NCBI GenBank assembly: GCA_050330205.1 | Contig: JBHJOA010000010.1 | Span: forward strand, 1 to 64,000 | From: Pelagibius sp050330205 | GTDB taxonomy: Bacteria; Pseudomonadota; Alphaproteobacteria; Kiloniellales; Kiloniellaceae | Length of the DNA stretch: 64,000 bases | Direction: 5' to 3' | Shown here: positions 1 through 7,139 of the stretch, piece after piece | Numbering within the stretch: position 1 is the stretch's first letter | How the letters are laid out: the number at the start of each line of letters is the position of its first letter | Program-made: the position numbers and the translations under genes | Notes under the pieces: generated by a model | Told to the model about the DNA's origin: nothing | The model's database searches: none | The model's input: only the letters and a program-made list of their open reading frames with translations

Positions 1-644
1 ACCACGGCGCGCACCGAGGTGATCATGGCGGTCACGAAGTCGACCTCGCGGTCGAGCAGCAGTGGAAAGGACACCACGGTCAGCGAGAACAGCACCAGCG
101 CCATGCCGGCGCCGATGACGTGGCCGACGGCGAGGAACATCAGTCCCTCCGGCGTGCCCAGCACCACTTCCATGAAGCCGGCCAGGGAACCCGGCGCGCG
201 CAGGCCGATGAAGAGGGCGATGAGGATGCGCACCTGGTACATCCACATGACCAGCACGAAGAGGGTGACGAAGGCCATCCAGCCGGTCTCGCGCTTGCGC
301 TGGGCCAGGACGACGCCGAGGATGGGTTTCCAGCGCAGCGGTTCGCCGGCCTCCCGCCGTCGGCTCACCTCGTAGAGGCCGACGGCGACGAAGGGCCCGA
401 TGAGGGCGAAACCGACCGCCAGCGGATAGGAGATGTAGCCCACTTGCAGGGCGGTGGCGGCCAGCACGATGAGCATGCCACCGAGGGCGTAGACACCGCC
501 GAAGAAAAGTCCAAAGGCCGGGGCGGCGCGGAAGTCGCGCAGGCCCTTCTCCAGGGAATCCACGACGGCACCGGCCGTGATGGTCAGCACGCGCGGCGCC
601 GGCTTCGGCGGCTCCTCGGCGTCCTTGGTCTGCTCGGCAGCCAT
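1..644 (-). CDS. DUF2189 integral membrane protein (3' end cut by window)
   Basis: A minus-strand frame open from ATG at 644 to the window edge, so about 214 N-terminal residues are seen and the C-terminus is missing. After a Lys/Pro-rich cytoplasmic start come several hydrophobic segments (roughly residues 45-95 and 125-205). The segment with key residues VVSFPLLLDREVDF followed by TAM and TSVRAV is typical of DUF2189 membrane proteins. The function of the family is unknown. It is divergent from the LysE gene with about 155 nt between them. The start is supported by a purine-rich stretch (aggaaggac on the coding strand) just upstream of the ATG. Confidence 0.8.
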   Translation of the reverse strand, partial: MAAEQTKDAEEPPKPAPRVLTITAGAVVDSLEKGLRDFRAAPAFGLFFGGVYALGGMLIVLAATALQVGYISYPLAVGFALIGPFVAVGLYEVSRRREAGEPLRWKPILGVVLAQRKRETGWMAFVTLFVLVMWMYQVRILIALFIGLRAPGSLAGFMEVVLGTPEGLMFLAVGHVIGAGMALVLFSLTVVSFPLLLDREVDFVTAMITSVRAV

Positions 645-800
645 TGTCCTTCCTCCCGCTGCTGGGCGCCCGCCTTGGCCGGGGCGTTCTTCTCCGCTCC
701 GACTATGGCGAAAGTCGGCCGCCGGCCAAAGCCCCTCCCGCCGGTCCCGAGGATCTGCTAAGACAACCGCGAAGCCTCGCCCCGCCGGGAATAGCCTGCC

Positions 801-1448
801 GTGACGATGACCATGCCGCTGGAATCCCTGCTGGCCTTCACGCTGGCCTTCTTCCTGCTCGCGGCCACGCCGGGGCCGGGCTTCCTCATGGTGGTCGCCC
901 GCGCGCTGACCGACGGCTTCAAGGCAGGGCTTGCCGCCATCGCCGGCCTGGTGCTGGGCGATCTCGTCTTCCTGCTGCTGGCCATCCTCGGCATGAGCGC
1001 CCTGGCGGCCGTCATGGGCGAGTTCTTCCTGGTGGTGAAGATCCTCGGTGCCGCCTACCTGATCTGGCTCGGCGTCAAGACCTGGCGCAGCCGCCCTAAC
1101 CTGCCGCAGATGGCGGCGCCGGAGGCGACACGCAAGCCCATGCCGCCCCCGATGTCCCACTGGCGCTCGGCGCTGCTCGGGTTCCTCGTCACCCTCGGCA
1201 ACCCCAAGGTGATCCTGTTCTACGGCGCGCTGGTGCCGACTTTCGTCGACGTGACGACGCTGACCGCGCTCGACGTGGCGGCGCTGTCCTTCGTCGTGGC
1301 CGCCATGCTGTTCCTGGTGGTCGGCTTTTACGCCTGGCTCGCTGCGCGCACCGGCCGGGTGGTGCGCAGCGCGCGCGCGCTCACCTGGCTGAACCGCGCC
1401 ACCGGCGGCCTGCTGGTAGGGGCGGGAATCGCCGTGGCGACAAGGTAG
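801..1448 (+). CDS. LysE family translocator (RhtB-type amino acid/metabolite exporter)
   Basis: 215 residues, the usual LysE/RhtB length, with about six hydrophobic segments. The family signature ATPGPGFLMVVARAL followed by GFKAGLAAIAGLVLGD lies at about residues 22-54, and a second conserved element NPKVILFYGALVP lies in the middle. LysE-type proteins export amino acids or small metabolites through the inner membrane; the substrate cannot be read here. The start could be GTG 801 or one of two in-frame ATGs at 807 and 813. It is a single gene, divergent from the DUF2189 gene. Confidence 0.88.
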   Translation: MTMTMPLESLLAFTLAFFLLAATPGPGFLMVVARALTDGFKAGLAAIAGLVLGDLVFLLLAILGMSALAAVMGEFFLVVKILGAAYLIWLGVKTWRSRPNLPQMAAPEATRKPMPPPMSHWRSALLGFLVTLGNPKVILFYGALVPTFVDVTTLTALDVAALSFVVAAMLFLVVGFYAWLAARTGRVVRSARALTWLNRATGGLLVGAGIAVATR

Positions 1449-1563
1449 GGGCAAGCCTTCCCCTGCCACTGGAAAGCAAATTAGTGCGATCCCAGTTTGC
1501 GGAGTTCACCACCTTGAGTTAATCTCGACTGCAGCATTTGCTCGCAATTGTAAGAGGGGTGCA

Positions 1564-1872
1564 ATGGCGAGACAGGAAAAATTGATACCGGGCCTGATTA
1601 CCGCCGCTGGAAACATCAATCAGCCGTATGAAAGCCTGGGTGTTGTGCTGGCAGTCATCTCGCGGCAAGAAAGCGGCTGTGGCGGTGGTCTGCCGGTGGG
1701 CCAAGCACTTGTAGATGCCACAAATGACCTAAAGATGCAGGCATCAAGTAAGGGGGCAGACGGCGTTATCCACATCTCATACATGCATCGTGTATCCACA
1801 TCCGCGGGATGTGGCGGCTCGAAGTCCAGCTTCGAGGTCTATGCATGGGGAACAGCAATCCGGCTCTTGTGA
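1564..1872 (+). CDS. YbjQ-like (DUF74/heavy-metal-binding fold) protein
   Basis: 102 residues. The second half has the pattern of the small YbjQ/UPF0145 proteins: helix ALVDATNDLKMQASSKGADGVIHISY (split here by key residues A, L, A, GADGVI, Y), then a strand ending FEVYAWGTAIRL. Family proteins form pentameric beta-rich folds of unclear function. The N-terminal half is divergent and has a Gly/Cys-rich insertion (CGGG), and a second Cys-Gly-Gly sits near the C-terminus. RBS agagggg lies 4 nt before the ATG. The TGA overlaps the next start (TGATG), so the two genes are probably coupled. Codon use is visibly less GC-rich than the neighbours. Confidence 0.6.
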   Translation: MARQEKLIPGLITAAGNINQPYESLGVVLAVISRQESGCGGGLPVGQALVDATNDLKMQASSKGADGVIHISYMHRVSTSAGCGGSKSSFEVYAWGTAIRLL

Positions 1873-2297
1873 TGGGCGGCAGCGCGTCAATCTTGAGCCG
1901 TCGTGCGATCTGCGCTGTGATTGCCCTCGCTGCCAAGGTTCAAGTGGCCGGTCGACTGGATAACTTGCTTGCGATTTTGGCGATGGTGATTGTATCGCTC
2001 TACCGTGTCACCCTTTCGCGTTGGCTAGGCAACCAGTGCTTATTTTATCCCAGTTGCTCTCAGCGAGCAATGGATTCGCTACGCAATGCAGGATGGACTC
2101 AAGGCGTTGCTGAAATTGACGCTCAGTTGCATCGTTGTACCGGCGATTTTCTGATTAGATTGAACGAAGCTGGCCGTCTTGAACTGGAAACGGTGGATGG
2201 ACTCACGTTGTGCCAGGAAGAACTCTCCACCTTTGTTGTATGCCAGTACTCTCCTTCGGCGCTTCATCGAATTGTCCAGTCTAGGAAGACTGGCTGA
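1872..2297 (+). CDS. YidD-like membrane protein insertion factor with a non-standard C-terminal tail
   Basis: 141 residues from ATG 1872, which overlaps the TGA of the upstream gene; ATG 1845 is an in-frame alternative. After a hydrophobic N-terminus the core matches YidD: YRVTLSRWLGNQ, then CLFYPSCSQRAMDSL, then GVAEIDAQLHRC. Canonical YidD continues RCHP and a short Gly/Asp/Pro tail, but here it reads RCTGDF and runs on for about 55 residues. YidD normally sits between rnpA and yidC and helps membrane protein insertion; this copy is away from that context and paired with a YbjQ-like gene. It is probably a paralogue with an altered role. Lower GC content fits horizontal acquisition. Confidence 0.65.
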   Translation: MGGSASILSRRAICAVIALAAKVQVAGRLDNLLAILAMVIVSLYRVTLSRWLGNQCLFYPSCSQRAMDSLRNAGWTQGVAEIDAQLHRCTGDFLIRLNEAGRLELETVDGLTLCQEELSTFVVCQYSPSALHRIVQSRKTG

Positions 2298-2311
2298 GGC
2301 ACGAATACACC

Positions 2312-3160
2312 TCAATCCACGAACATCGGGCCGGGGTTGGTGTAGAGCTCCTCGTAGTGGACAAGGCTGTGCTCGCCCTCCAGGGGGCAAGGCACGCCGT
2401 TTCGGAAGGCCCACTCGCCGCGGTCGCAGTTGGCGGCGGTCACGTAGCCGTTGATGTAAAAGCGCCGGTCCATGGTCGAGCGGTTGGGACCGGAACCGTG
2501 CAGGGTGTGCACGTGCCACAGCGCCACGTCGCCGGGCTGGAGTTCCAGCGTCACCACGTTCTCCGTATCGACGCCGAGGTGCGCCAGGGCGGCGGGGTCG
2601 AGGGCCTCATGCATCGAGGGGCGTTGCGGGTCGAACGGCAGTTCGCCCAGGCGGTGGCTGCCGGGACAGACCACCATGGCGCCGTTCTCCGCGCTCTGCG
2701 GGTCGACGGCGATGCCGGTCTGAACGTAGGAACTCTCCAGGTCGCGGTAGACCTCGCGCGGCCGGCGCGAGCGCGAGTCCTGGTGGAAGCCGAACTCGGC
2801 GCGGGCGCCGGGCGGCTTCCAGTGCAGCTGGTTGATGATCTGCTTGAGGTCGCGGCCGATCAGCGGTTCCAGGATATCCAACAGCCGCGGGTCGCGACGC
2901 ACGCGCTCCAGGACGGGATCGATCCAGCTGGCCCACTGCGCCAGCCGCAGCACGCGGCCGAGCTTTTCGTCGTCGGCCATGCGGAAGAAGGTATTGCGGT
3001 CGCGCCAGCTGCGCCCGCCGACCATGGCGCGGGCATGGATGCGGTCGAAGGCCCCGGCGATCTCCCGCACCTCCTCCGTAGCGAAGACTCCGCGCAGCAC
3101 GGCGTAGCCCTCCGCGCGGAACTGCGCCACGTGCTCGCCGCTGATCCGGAATGCGGTCAT
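2312..3160 (-). CDS. Phytanoyl-CoA dioxygenase (PhyH) family protein
   Basis: 282 residues from ATG 3160. This is an Fe(II)/2-oxoglutarate oxygenase of the PhyH superfamily: iron ligands in FGFHQDSRS (HxD) and the distal His in HTLHGSGPNRS, followed by the Arg that binds 2-oxoglutarate (DRRFYINGYV). The substrate is not predictable; relatives hydroxylate ectoine, amino acids, lipids or antibiotics. It is divergent from the globin gene with about 190 nt between them. A second, different PhyH protein is encoded at 22.2-23.2 kb; the two share the HQDS and HGSGPNRS motifs. Confidence 0.85.
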   Translation of the reverse strand: MTAFRISGEHVAQFRAEGYAVLRGVFATEEVREIAGAFDRIHARAMVGGRSWRDRNTFFRMADDEKLGRVLRLAQWASWIDPVLERVRRDPRLLDILEPLIGRDLKQIINQLHWKPPGARAEFGFHQDSRSRRPREVYRDLESSYVQTGIAVDPQSAENGAMVVCPGSHRLGELPFDPQRPSMHEALDPAALAHLGVDTENVVTLELQPGDVALWHVHTLHGSGPNRSTMDRRFYINGYVTAANCDRGEWAFRNGVPCPLEGEHSLVHYEELYTNPGPMFVD

Positions 3161-3354
3161 GAAGGACTGCCCGCGGCTCCTCGCATCTTCGCTGCCGCTT
3201 CCTGAATAGCACATTTCCGCCGGCAACTCTTCCGCGGGCCACGGGATCTGTGGAAAATCTCGATGCCCCGATGAACCTTCTGCCGATTCCTGCGACAGAC
3301 GCTGGAGCGCGCCGGACGGTGCGCCGCCAACTCCGACGATTGACAGGAATCCCC

Positions 3355-3789
3355 ATGATCCCCGAGCAGAAGCAGTTGATCCGTGACACCTGGCAGCGTG
3401 TCGCCGCCATCGGCGACCCCGCCGCTGTGCTGTTCTACGACCGCCTCTTCGAGATAGATCCGTCGACCCGCCCGCTCTTCGCCGGGGTGGAGATGAAGAG
3501 CCAGCGCGGCAAGTTGCTGCAGGCCCTGGCCCTCCTGGTGGCCAGCCTCGACCGGCTCGATTCCATTGCGCCGGTGCTGGAAGACCTTGGCCGGCGCCAT
3601 GTCGGCTACGGCGTCCGCGAAGCGCACTATGCCTCAGTCGGTGCCGCTTTGCTGTGGACCTTCGAGCGTGGCCTGGGCGACGCCTGGACCCCTGAGGCCG
3701 CCGACGCCTGGGCCGAAGCCTACGGACTCGTCGCGGGCATCATGTCAACGGCGGCCGCGAAAGTGCCGGAGGCCAGGGCCGCCGGTTGA
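3355..3789 (+). CDS. Single-domain bacterial globin (Vitreoscilla-type)
   Basis: 144 residues from ATG 3355, preceded by caggaat; an upstream in-frame start at 3250 would add 35 non-conserved residues. Alignment by eye to Vitreoscilla haemoglobin places the CD1 Phe at residue 42 (RPLF) and the proximal haem His at residue 91 (REAHYASVG). The C-terminal AWAEAYGLVAGIM segment also fits. There is no reductase domain, so it is a lone globin, likely for NO or O2 handling in the cytoplasm. It precedes the ribokinase gene by 57 nt on the same strand, but no functional link is evident. Confidence 0.85.
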   Translation: MIPEQKQLIRDTWQRVAAIGDPAAVLFYDRLFEIDPSTRPLFAGVEMKSQRGKLLQALALLVASLDRLDSIAPVLEDLGRRHVGYGVREAHYASVGAALLWTFERGLGDAWTPEAADAWAEAYGLVAGIMSTAAAKVPEARAAG

Positions 3790-3846
3790 ACCGCTGCGGG
3801 CAGGCGGATAAGGTCTTCGCCGCTTTCACGGGGAGACCTGCCGCCC

Positions 3847-4758
3847 ATGATCACCGTTTTCGGTTCGCTCAACGCCGACCTGGTCTGCCGCGTCGCGCAC
3901 TTGCCGGCGCCCGGCGAGACGGTGACCGGACCGGACTACACCGTCGTGCCCGGCGGCAAGGGCGCCAACCAGGCCCTCGCCGCCGCGCGGGCCGGGGCCC
4001 AGGTGCGCATGGTCGGTGCCGTCGGCCGCGACGGCTTTCGCGAGGCGGCCTTGAGCGGCCTCAAGCAGGGCGGCGTCGACCTCTCGGCCCTGACCGACAG
4101 CGACCGGCCGACCGCCTGCGCCTTCATCGGCGTCGATCCTCGCGGCGAGAACCAGATCATCGTCGCCAGCGGCGCCAACCTCGATGCCCGCGCCGATCAG
4201 CTGTCGTCGCTGCGGTTGGGGGCCGGCGATCTTCTGCTGTTGCAGATGGAGGTGCCGCACGAGGAGAACTGGAAGGCGGTGGCGATCGCCAAGGCCGCCG
4301 GTGCTGCGGTGGTACTGAACCTGGCCCCGACCGGCACCGTGCCGCCGGAGGTGCTGCGGCAGATCGACGTGCTGATCGTCAACGAGACCGAGGCCCGGCA
4401 ACTGGCGGCGCAGCTCGGCCTTCCGGAGACGACGCCGGAGGACATCGGCGCCAGGCTGGCAGCGGATTTTGTCGCGCAGTGCATCGTCACCCTCGGGGCT
4501 GAGGGAGTGGCGGCCTGCGGCACCGAGGGAAGCTTTCGTCTGCCGGCGCTGCAGAAGATCGAGGTGGTCGATACCACGGCGGCCGGCGATGCCTTCGTCG
4601 GCGGCTTCGCCGCGGCCCGCGATGAGGGCGCGCCGCTGCAGACGGCGCTGACCTGGGGCGTGGCCGCCGGCGGCCTCGCCTGCCGCAGTTTGGGCGCCCA
4701 GTCGAGCCTGCCGGGCCGGGCGGAGATCGCCGCCGCCCTGAAGGGCTACCGCGCCTAG
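3847..4758 (+). CDS. rbsK: Ribokinase (PfkB family)
   Basis: 303 residues, standard ribokinase length. It has the N-terminal FGSLNADLVCRV, the sugar-binding PGGKGANQALAAARAG, and the ATP/catalytic C-terminal motif DTTAAGDAFVGGFAAA with the catalytic Asp. Ribokinase phosphorylates D-ribose at O5, which would join ribose from nucleoside breakdown to the pentose phosphate pathway, although the nucleoside operon is 10 kb away. No ribose transporter is adjacent. Its stop overlaps the stop of the convergent DUF2161 gene by 4 nt (cctagcc). Confidence 0.88.
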   Translation: MITVFGSLNADLVCRVAHLPAPGETVTGPDYTVVPGGKGANQALAAARAGAQVRMVGAVGRDGFREAALSGLKQGGVDLSALTDSDRPTACAFIGVDPRGENQIIVASGANLDARADQLSSLRLGAGDLLLLQMEVPHEENWKAVAIAKAAGAAVVLNLAPTGTVPPEVLRQIDVLIVNETEARQLAAQLGLPETTPEDIGARLAADFVAQCIVTLGAEGVAACGTEGSFRLPALQKIEVVDTTAAGDAFVGGFAAARDEGAPLQTALTWGVAAGGLACRSLGAQSSLPGRAEIAAALKGYRA

Positions 4759-5477
4759 CCGGCCTTGCGCCGGCCGGTGGCAGGTGTGCCGCCGTGCAAT
4801 TCGCCGACCACATCCGCAAAGAGGGCGAGGGCTTCGCGGCCCTTGGGCGAGAGGTCGTAGACGCCGCGTTCGACGCGCCGGAACCAGCCGTAGACGTCGT
4901 TCCGCAGCAACGGCCCCGCCGTGGCGACACCGGTTTCGCGGGCCACCAGGGAGGCCCTGGTGGCGCCCCGGTCCCGCAGCAGGGCGGCACAGCGCAGGGC
5001 ATTCTGCCGGTAGACGGTGACGATGGGCCGGCGGGACTGTCCCCCGGTGTTGGGGTCGCCGACGCGCTGGGCGAATTCCTTCAGCAGCAGAGCCTGGCGC
5101 TTGCGGTTGGGCCGCGGCTGGTAAGGCAGGGGATCGAGCAGGGGTTCCACCAGTGCTTTGTCCGGATGGACCATCAGCAGGCCGAGCCCGAGGCGGCGGC
5201 AGAGCTTCAGGACCGGCCGGCGGTCGCGCCGCCAGGCGGCGGTCCGCGACGGCGCGGCGAAGGCGAGATAGACCTGGTCGCTGACCGCCAGGCGGTCGAC
5301 GCCCTGCAGCAGCAGGGCGAGGTTGAAGGTCTTCTTCAGCTCGACGATGACCGGTGGCTCCGAGCCGCGGCGGGCGACCAGGTCGCAGCCGCGGACCTCC
5401 GCCTTCACGGCATAGCCCTGGCCTTCCAGGAAGGCCTTGACCGGCTCGTAGAGATCTTCTTCGCGGGCGATGCTCAC
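4755..5477 (-). CDS. DUF2161 family putative PD-(D/E)XK phosphodiesterase
   Basis: 240 residues from GTG 5477 (SIAREEDLYEPVKAFLEGQGY). The N-terminal nuclease-like fold shows a conserved Glu in the first helix, Asp in EVRGCDLVARRG and E-x-K in PVIVELKKTFN, the PD-(D/E)XK pattern, at about residues 8-60. The C-terminus looks like a winged helix (residues about 165-225, ARETGVATAGPLLRNDVYGWF). The family is common in alphaproteobacteria and its target is unknown. Upstream in-frame extension is Arg/His-rich and was rejected. Confidence 0.8.
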   Translation of the reverse strand: MSIAREEDLYEPVKAFLEGQGYAVKAEVRGCDLVARRGSEPPVIVELKKTFNLALLLQGVDRLAVSDQVYLAFAAPSRTAAWRRDRRPVLKLCRRLGLGLLMVHPDKALVEPLLDPLPYQPRPNRKRQALLLKEFAQRVGDPNTGGQSRRPIVTVYRQNALRCAALLRDRGATRASLVARETGVATAGPLLRNDVYGWFRRVERGVYDLSPKGREALALFADVVGELHGGTPATGRRKAG

Positions 5478-5506
5478 GCCCACGAGTCTAGCGCTTTGCT
5501 TCGAGT

Positions 5507-6037
5507 CTAGGCCAGCGCCCGGCGGTTCCACGGCATGAAGGCCAGGAGGCTCGCCATGGCGCAGGTGCCGGAGATGCCGGCGAAGGTGAGACCGGCGCCC
5601 ACGAAGGCGGAGAGGGCGAAGAACCACGGCGAAATCGTGAAGCCGAGGACAACGCCGACCACCACCATCATCCCGGCGGTGATCTGCACCTGGCGCTGGA
5701 TGGAGATCGGCATGCTGCGGTTCAGCACCGTCTGCAGGCCGGCCTTCTTCCAGCCCGCCAGGCCCTGGTCGAGCTGATAGACCTCGGCGAAGGCGCAGCC
5801 GAGGATTTTCGGTGCCGCTTCGGCGGTGCGCGCGCCGCTGGCGCAGTGGAAGATGGCGATCCTGTCGTGTTTGCCGGTAAAGTCGGCGGCGTTGAAACCG
5901 GAAAGGGGGACGTGATGCGCGCCGGGCACGTGCTCGCGCGCGAACTCGTCGCTCTCGCGGATGTCGATCAGCAGGGCCTTGCCGCTGTCGAGCAGGGCCT
6001 TGGCCTTCGCGGCGTCGATCTTGTTGAGGGTGGTCAT
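5507..6037 (-). CDS. Rhodanese domain fused to DUF2892 membrane domain
   Basis: 176 residues. A rhodanese-like domain (residues 1-105) has the active loop HCASGART with catalytic Cys65. After it come two hydrophobic segments (about 115-140 and 140-165) of DUF2892, ending FMPWNRRALA. Such proteins transfer sulfane sulfur at the membrane and typically accompany BigR/SqrR repressors. The upstream ArsR gene ends 3 nt before this start, so the two form one transcript. The likely role is persulfide or sulfide detoxification, controlled by the adjacent sensor. Confidence 0.88.
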   Translation of the reverse strand: MTTLNKIDAAKAKALLDSGKALLIDIRESDEFAREHVPGAHHVPLSGFNAADFTGKHDRIAIFHCASGARTAEAAPKILGCAFAEVYQLDQGLAGWKKAGLQTVLNRSMPISIQRQVQITAGMMVVVGVVLGFTISPWFFALSAFVGAGLTFAGISGTCAMASLLAFMPWNRRALA

Positions 6038-6040
6038 GTC

Positions 6041-6373
6041 TCAGGCTCCCAGGATTTCGGCTTCGGCCGGCTGTTGCGCCGGCTCGCAGTAGAGCCGGTA
6101 AAGAATCTGGATGACGGCGCGCGCCTCGCGGCCGGTCAGGCTGTAGTGCATCGTGCGGCCGTCACGGCGGGCGGAGACGAGGCCGTCCTTGCGCAGCAGG
6201 GCGAGTTGCTGCGAAACCGCGGCCTGACGCAGGCCCAGCCCCTCGGCCAGTTCGCCCACGGACTTCTCTCCGTCGGCCAGCTGGCAGAGCAGCAACAGGC
6301 GGTTCTCGCTGGACAACGCCTTCATCAGGTCGGCGGCGGCGCGGGCCGAGGTCTGCAGGACTTTTATATTCAT
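6041..6373 (-). CDS. ArsR-family persulfide-responsive repressor (BigR/SqrR type)
   Basis: 110 residues from ATG 6373. Winged-helix ArsR regulator with recognition helix region GLRQAAVSQQLALLR. Two cysteines, Cys30 (RLLLLCQLADG) and Cys96 (RLYCEPAQQ), sit where BigR/YgaV/SqrR have the pair that forms a disulfide or tetrasulfide on oxidation by persulfides, releasing DNA. It is the first gene of a two-gene operon with the rhodanese-DUF2892 protein, as in known BigR operons. An inverted repeat overlaps the start codon, suggesting autorepression. An upstream ATG 12 codons earlier is less likely. Confidence 0.87.
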   Translation of the reverse strand: MNIKVLQTSARAAADLMKALSSENRLLLLCQLADGEKSVGELAEGLGLRQAAVSQQLALLRKDGLVSARRDGRTMHYSLTGREARAVIQILYRLYCEPAQQPAEAEILGA

Positions 6374-6391
6374 GATTGCAGATATATGAAT
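6368..6391. promoter_or_regulatory. Inverted repeat at the start of the BigR/SqrR-like gene, candidate operator
   Basis: ATTCAT (6368-6373) and ATGAAT (6386-6391) form an inverted repeat with 12-nt spacing inside a conspicuous AT-rich patch. It lies at the translation start of the ArsR-type gene, where autoregulated BigR family members bind. The operator role is inferred from position and symmetry only. Confidence 0.4.
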
Positions 6392-6413
6392 GTAATGGCC
6401 GCCTGTCAAGAGA

Positions 6414-7139
6414 TCAACGCGGCGTCGGCAACGCCAGTTCGGCCAGGACCGGCAGGTGATCGGAGGCCGTGCGGGCCGCGCGGTGGGTCCAGGTTCGCGC
6501 TAACAGGCCCCCCGGGCGGCAGCAAATCCGGTCGAGGGCGAAGAGGGGAAAACGCGCTGGAAAGCTGGCCTGCCGGGTCCAGTCACCGACCAGTTCGAAG
6601 AGCTCGCGCTGGCTGCGCCGCGGCCAGAACCATTCGTTGAAATCGCCCAGCAGCAGCAGCGGCGTCGCGGGGTCGGCAGCGATAATCTCGCGGAGGGCGG
6701 CCAGCTGGTGGCGCCGCTCGTGGCGGCTGAGGCCGAGATGGGTGGCGACAACCCGCAGGGTCGCGGCCGGCAGCGCGATGCGCGCCGACATCACCTTGCG
6801 GGCCTCGCGCCCGGCGACCGAGATGTCGTGGACCTGCCTGTCCTCGAGTGGAAGGCGGCTGGCCAGGATCTGCCCGTAGTCGCCGTCTCGGCCCGAGATC
6901 GACCAGGCATCGTGGCCGTGGTCACCGACAAGCTGGCGCAGCACGTCGTAGATCTTGCCCGCCCCGGGCGCGCCGTGGCGCGCGGCGCGGCGTGAGTCCA
7001 CCTCCTGGAAAGCGGCAATATCGGGGGTCAGCGCGCTCACCACGGCACCGACGCGTCCGGCGTCGTAGCAGCCGTCGCTGCCGACGCAGCCATGGATGTT
7101 CCAGGTCATGGCACGCAGGTGAGGCTTCAGGTCAGGCAT
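6414..7139 (-). CDS. Endonuclease/exonuclease/phosphatase (EEP) family protein
   Basis: 241 residues from ATG 7139. EEP-fold signatures are present: MTWNIHGC near the N-terminus, the metal-binding Glu in AAFQEVDSR, the catalytic Asp/Asn in LLLLGDFNEWF, and the terminal ASDHLPVLAEL. The fold hydrolyses phosphodiesters in DNA, phosphoinositides or sphingolipids. Its start overlaps the stop of the phospholipase D-VTT gene by 8 nt, so the pair is co-transcribed; this association suggests a membrane phospholipid job rather than DNA repair. Confidence 0.83.
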   Translation of the reverse strand: MPDLKPHLRAMTWNIHGCVGSDGCYDAGRVGAVVSALTPDIAAFQEVDSRRAARHGAPGAGKIYDVLRQLVGDHGHDAWSISGRDGDYGQILASRLPLEDRQVHDISVAGREARKVMSARIALPAATLRVVATHLGLSRHERRHQLAALREIIAADPATPLLLLGDFNEWFWPRRSQRELFELVGDWTRQASFPARFPLFALDRICCRPGGLLARTWTHRAARTASDHLPVLAELALPTPR

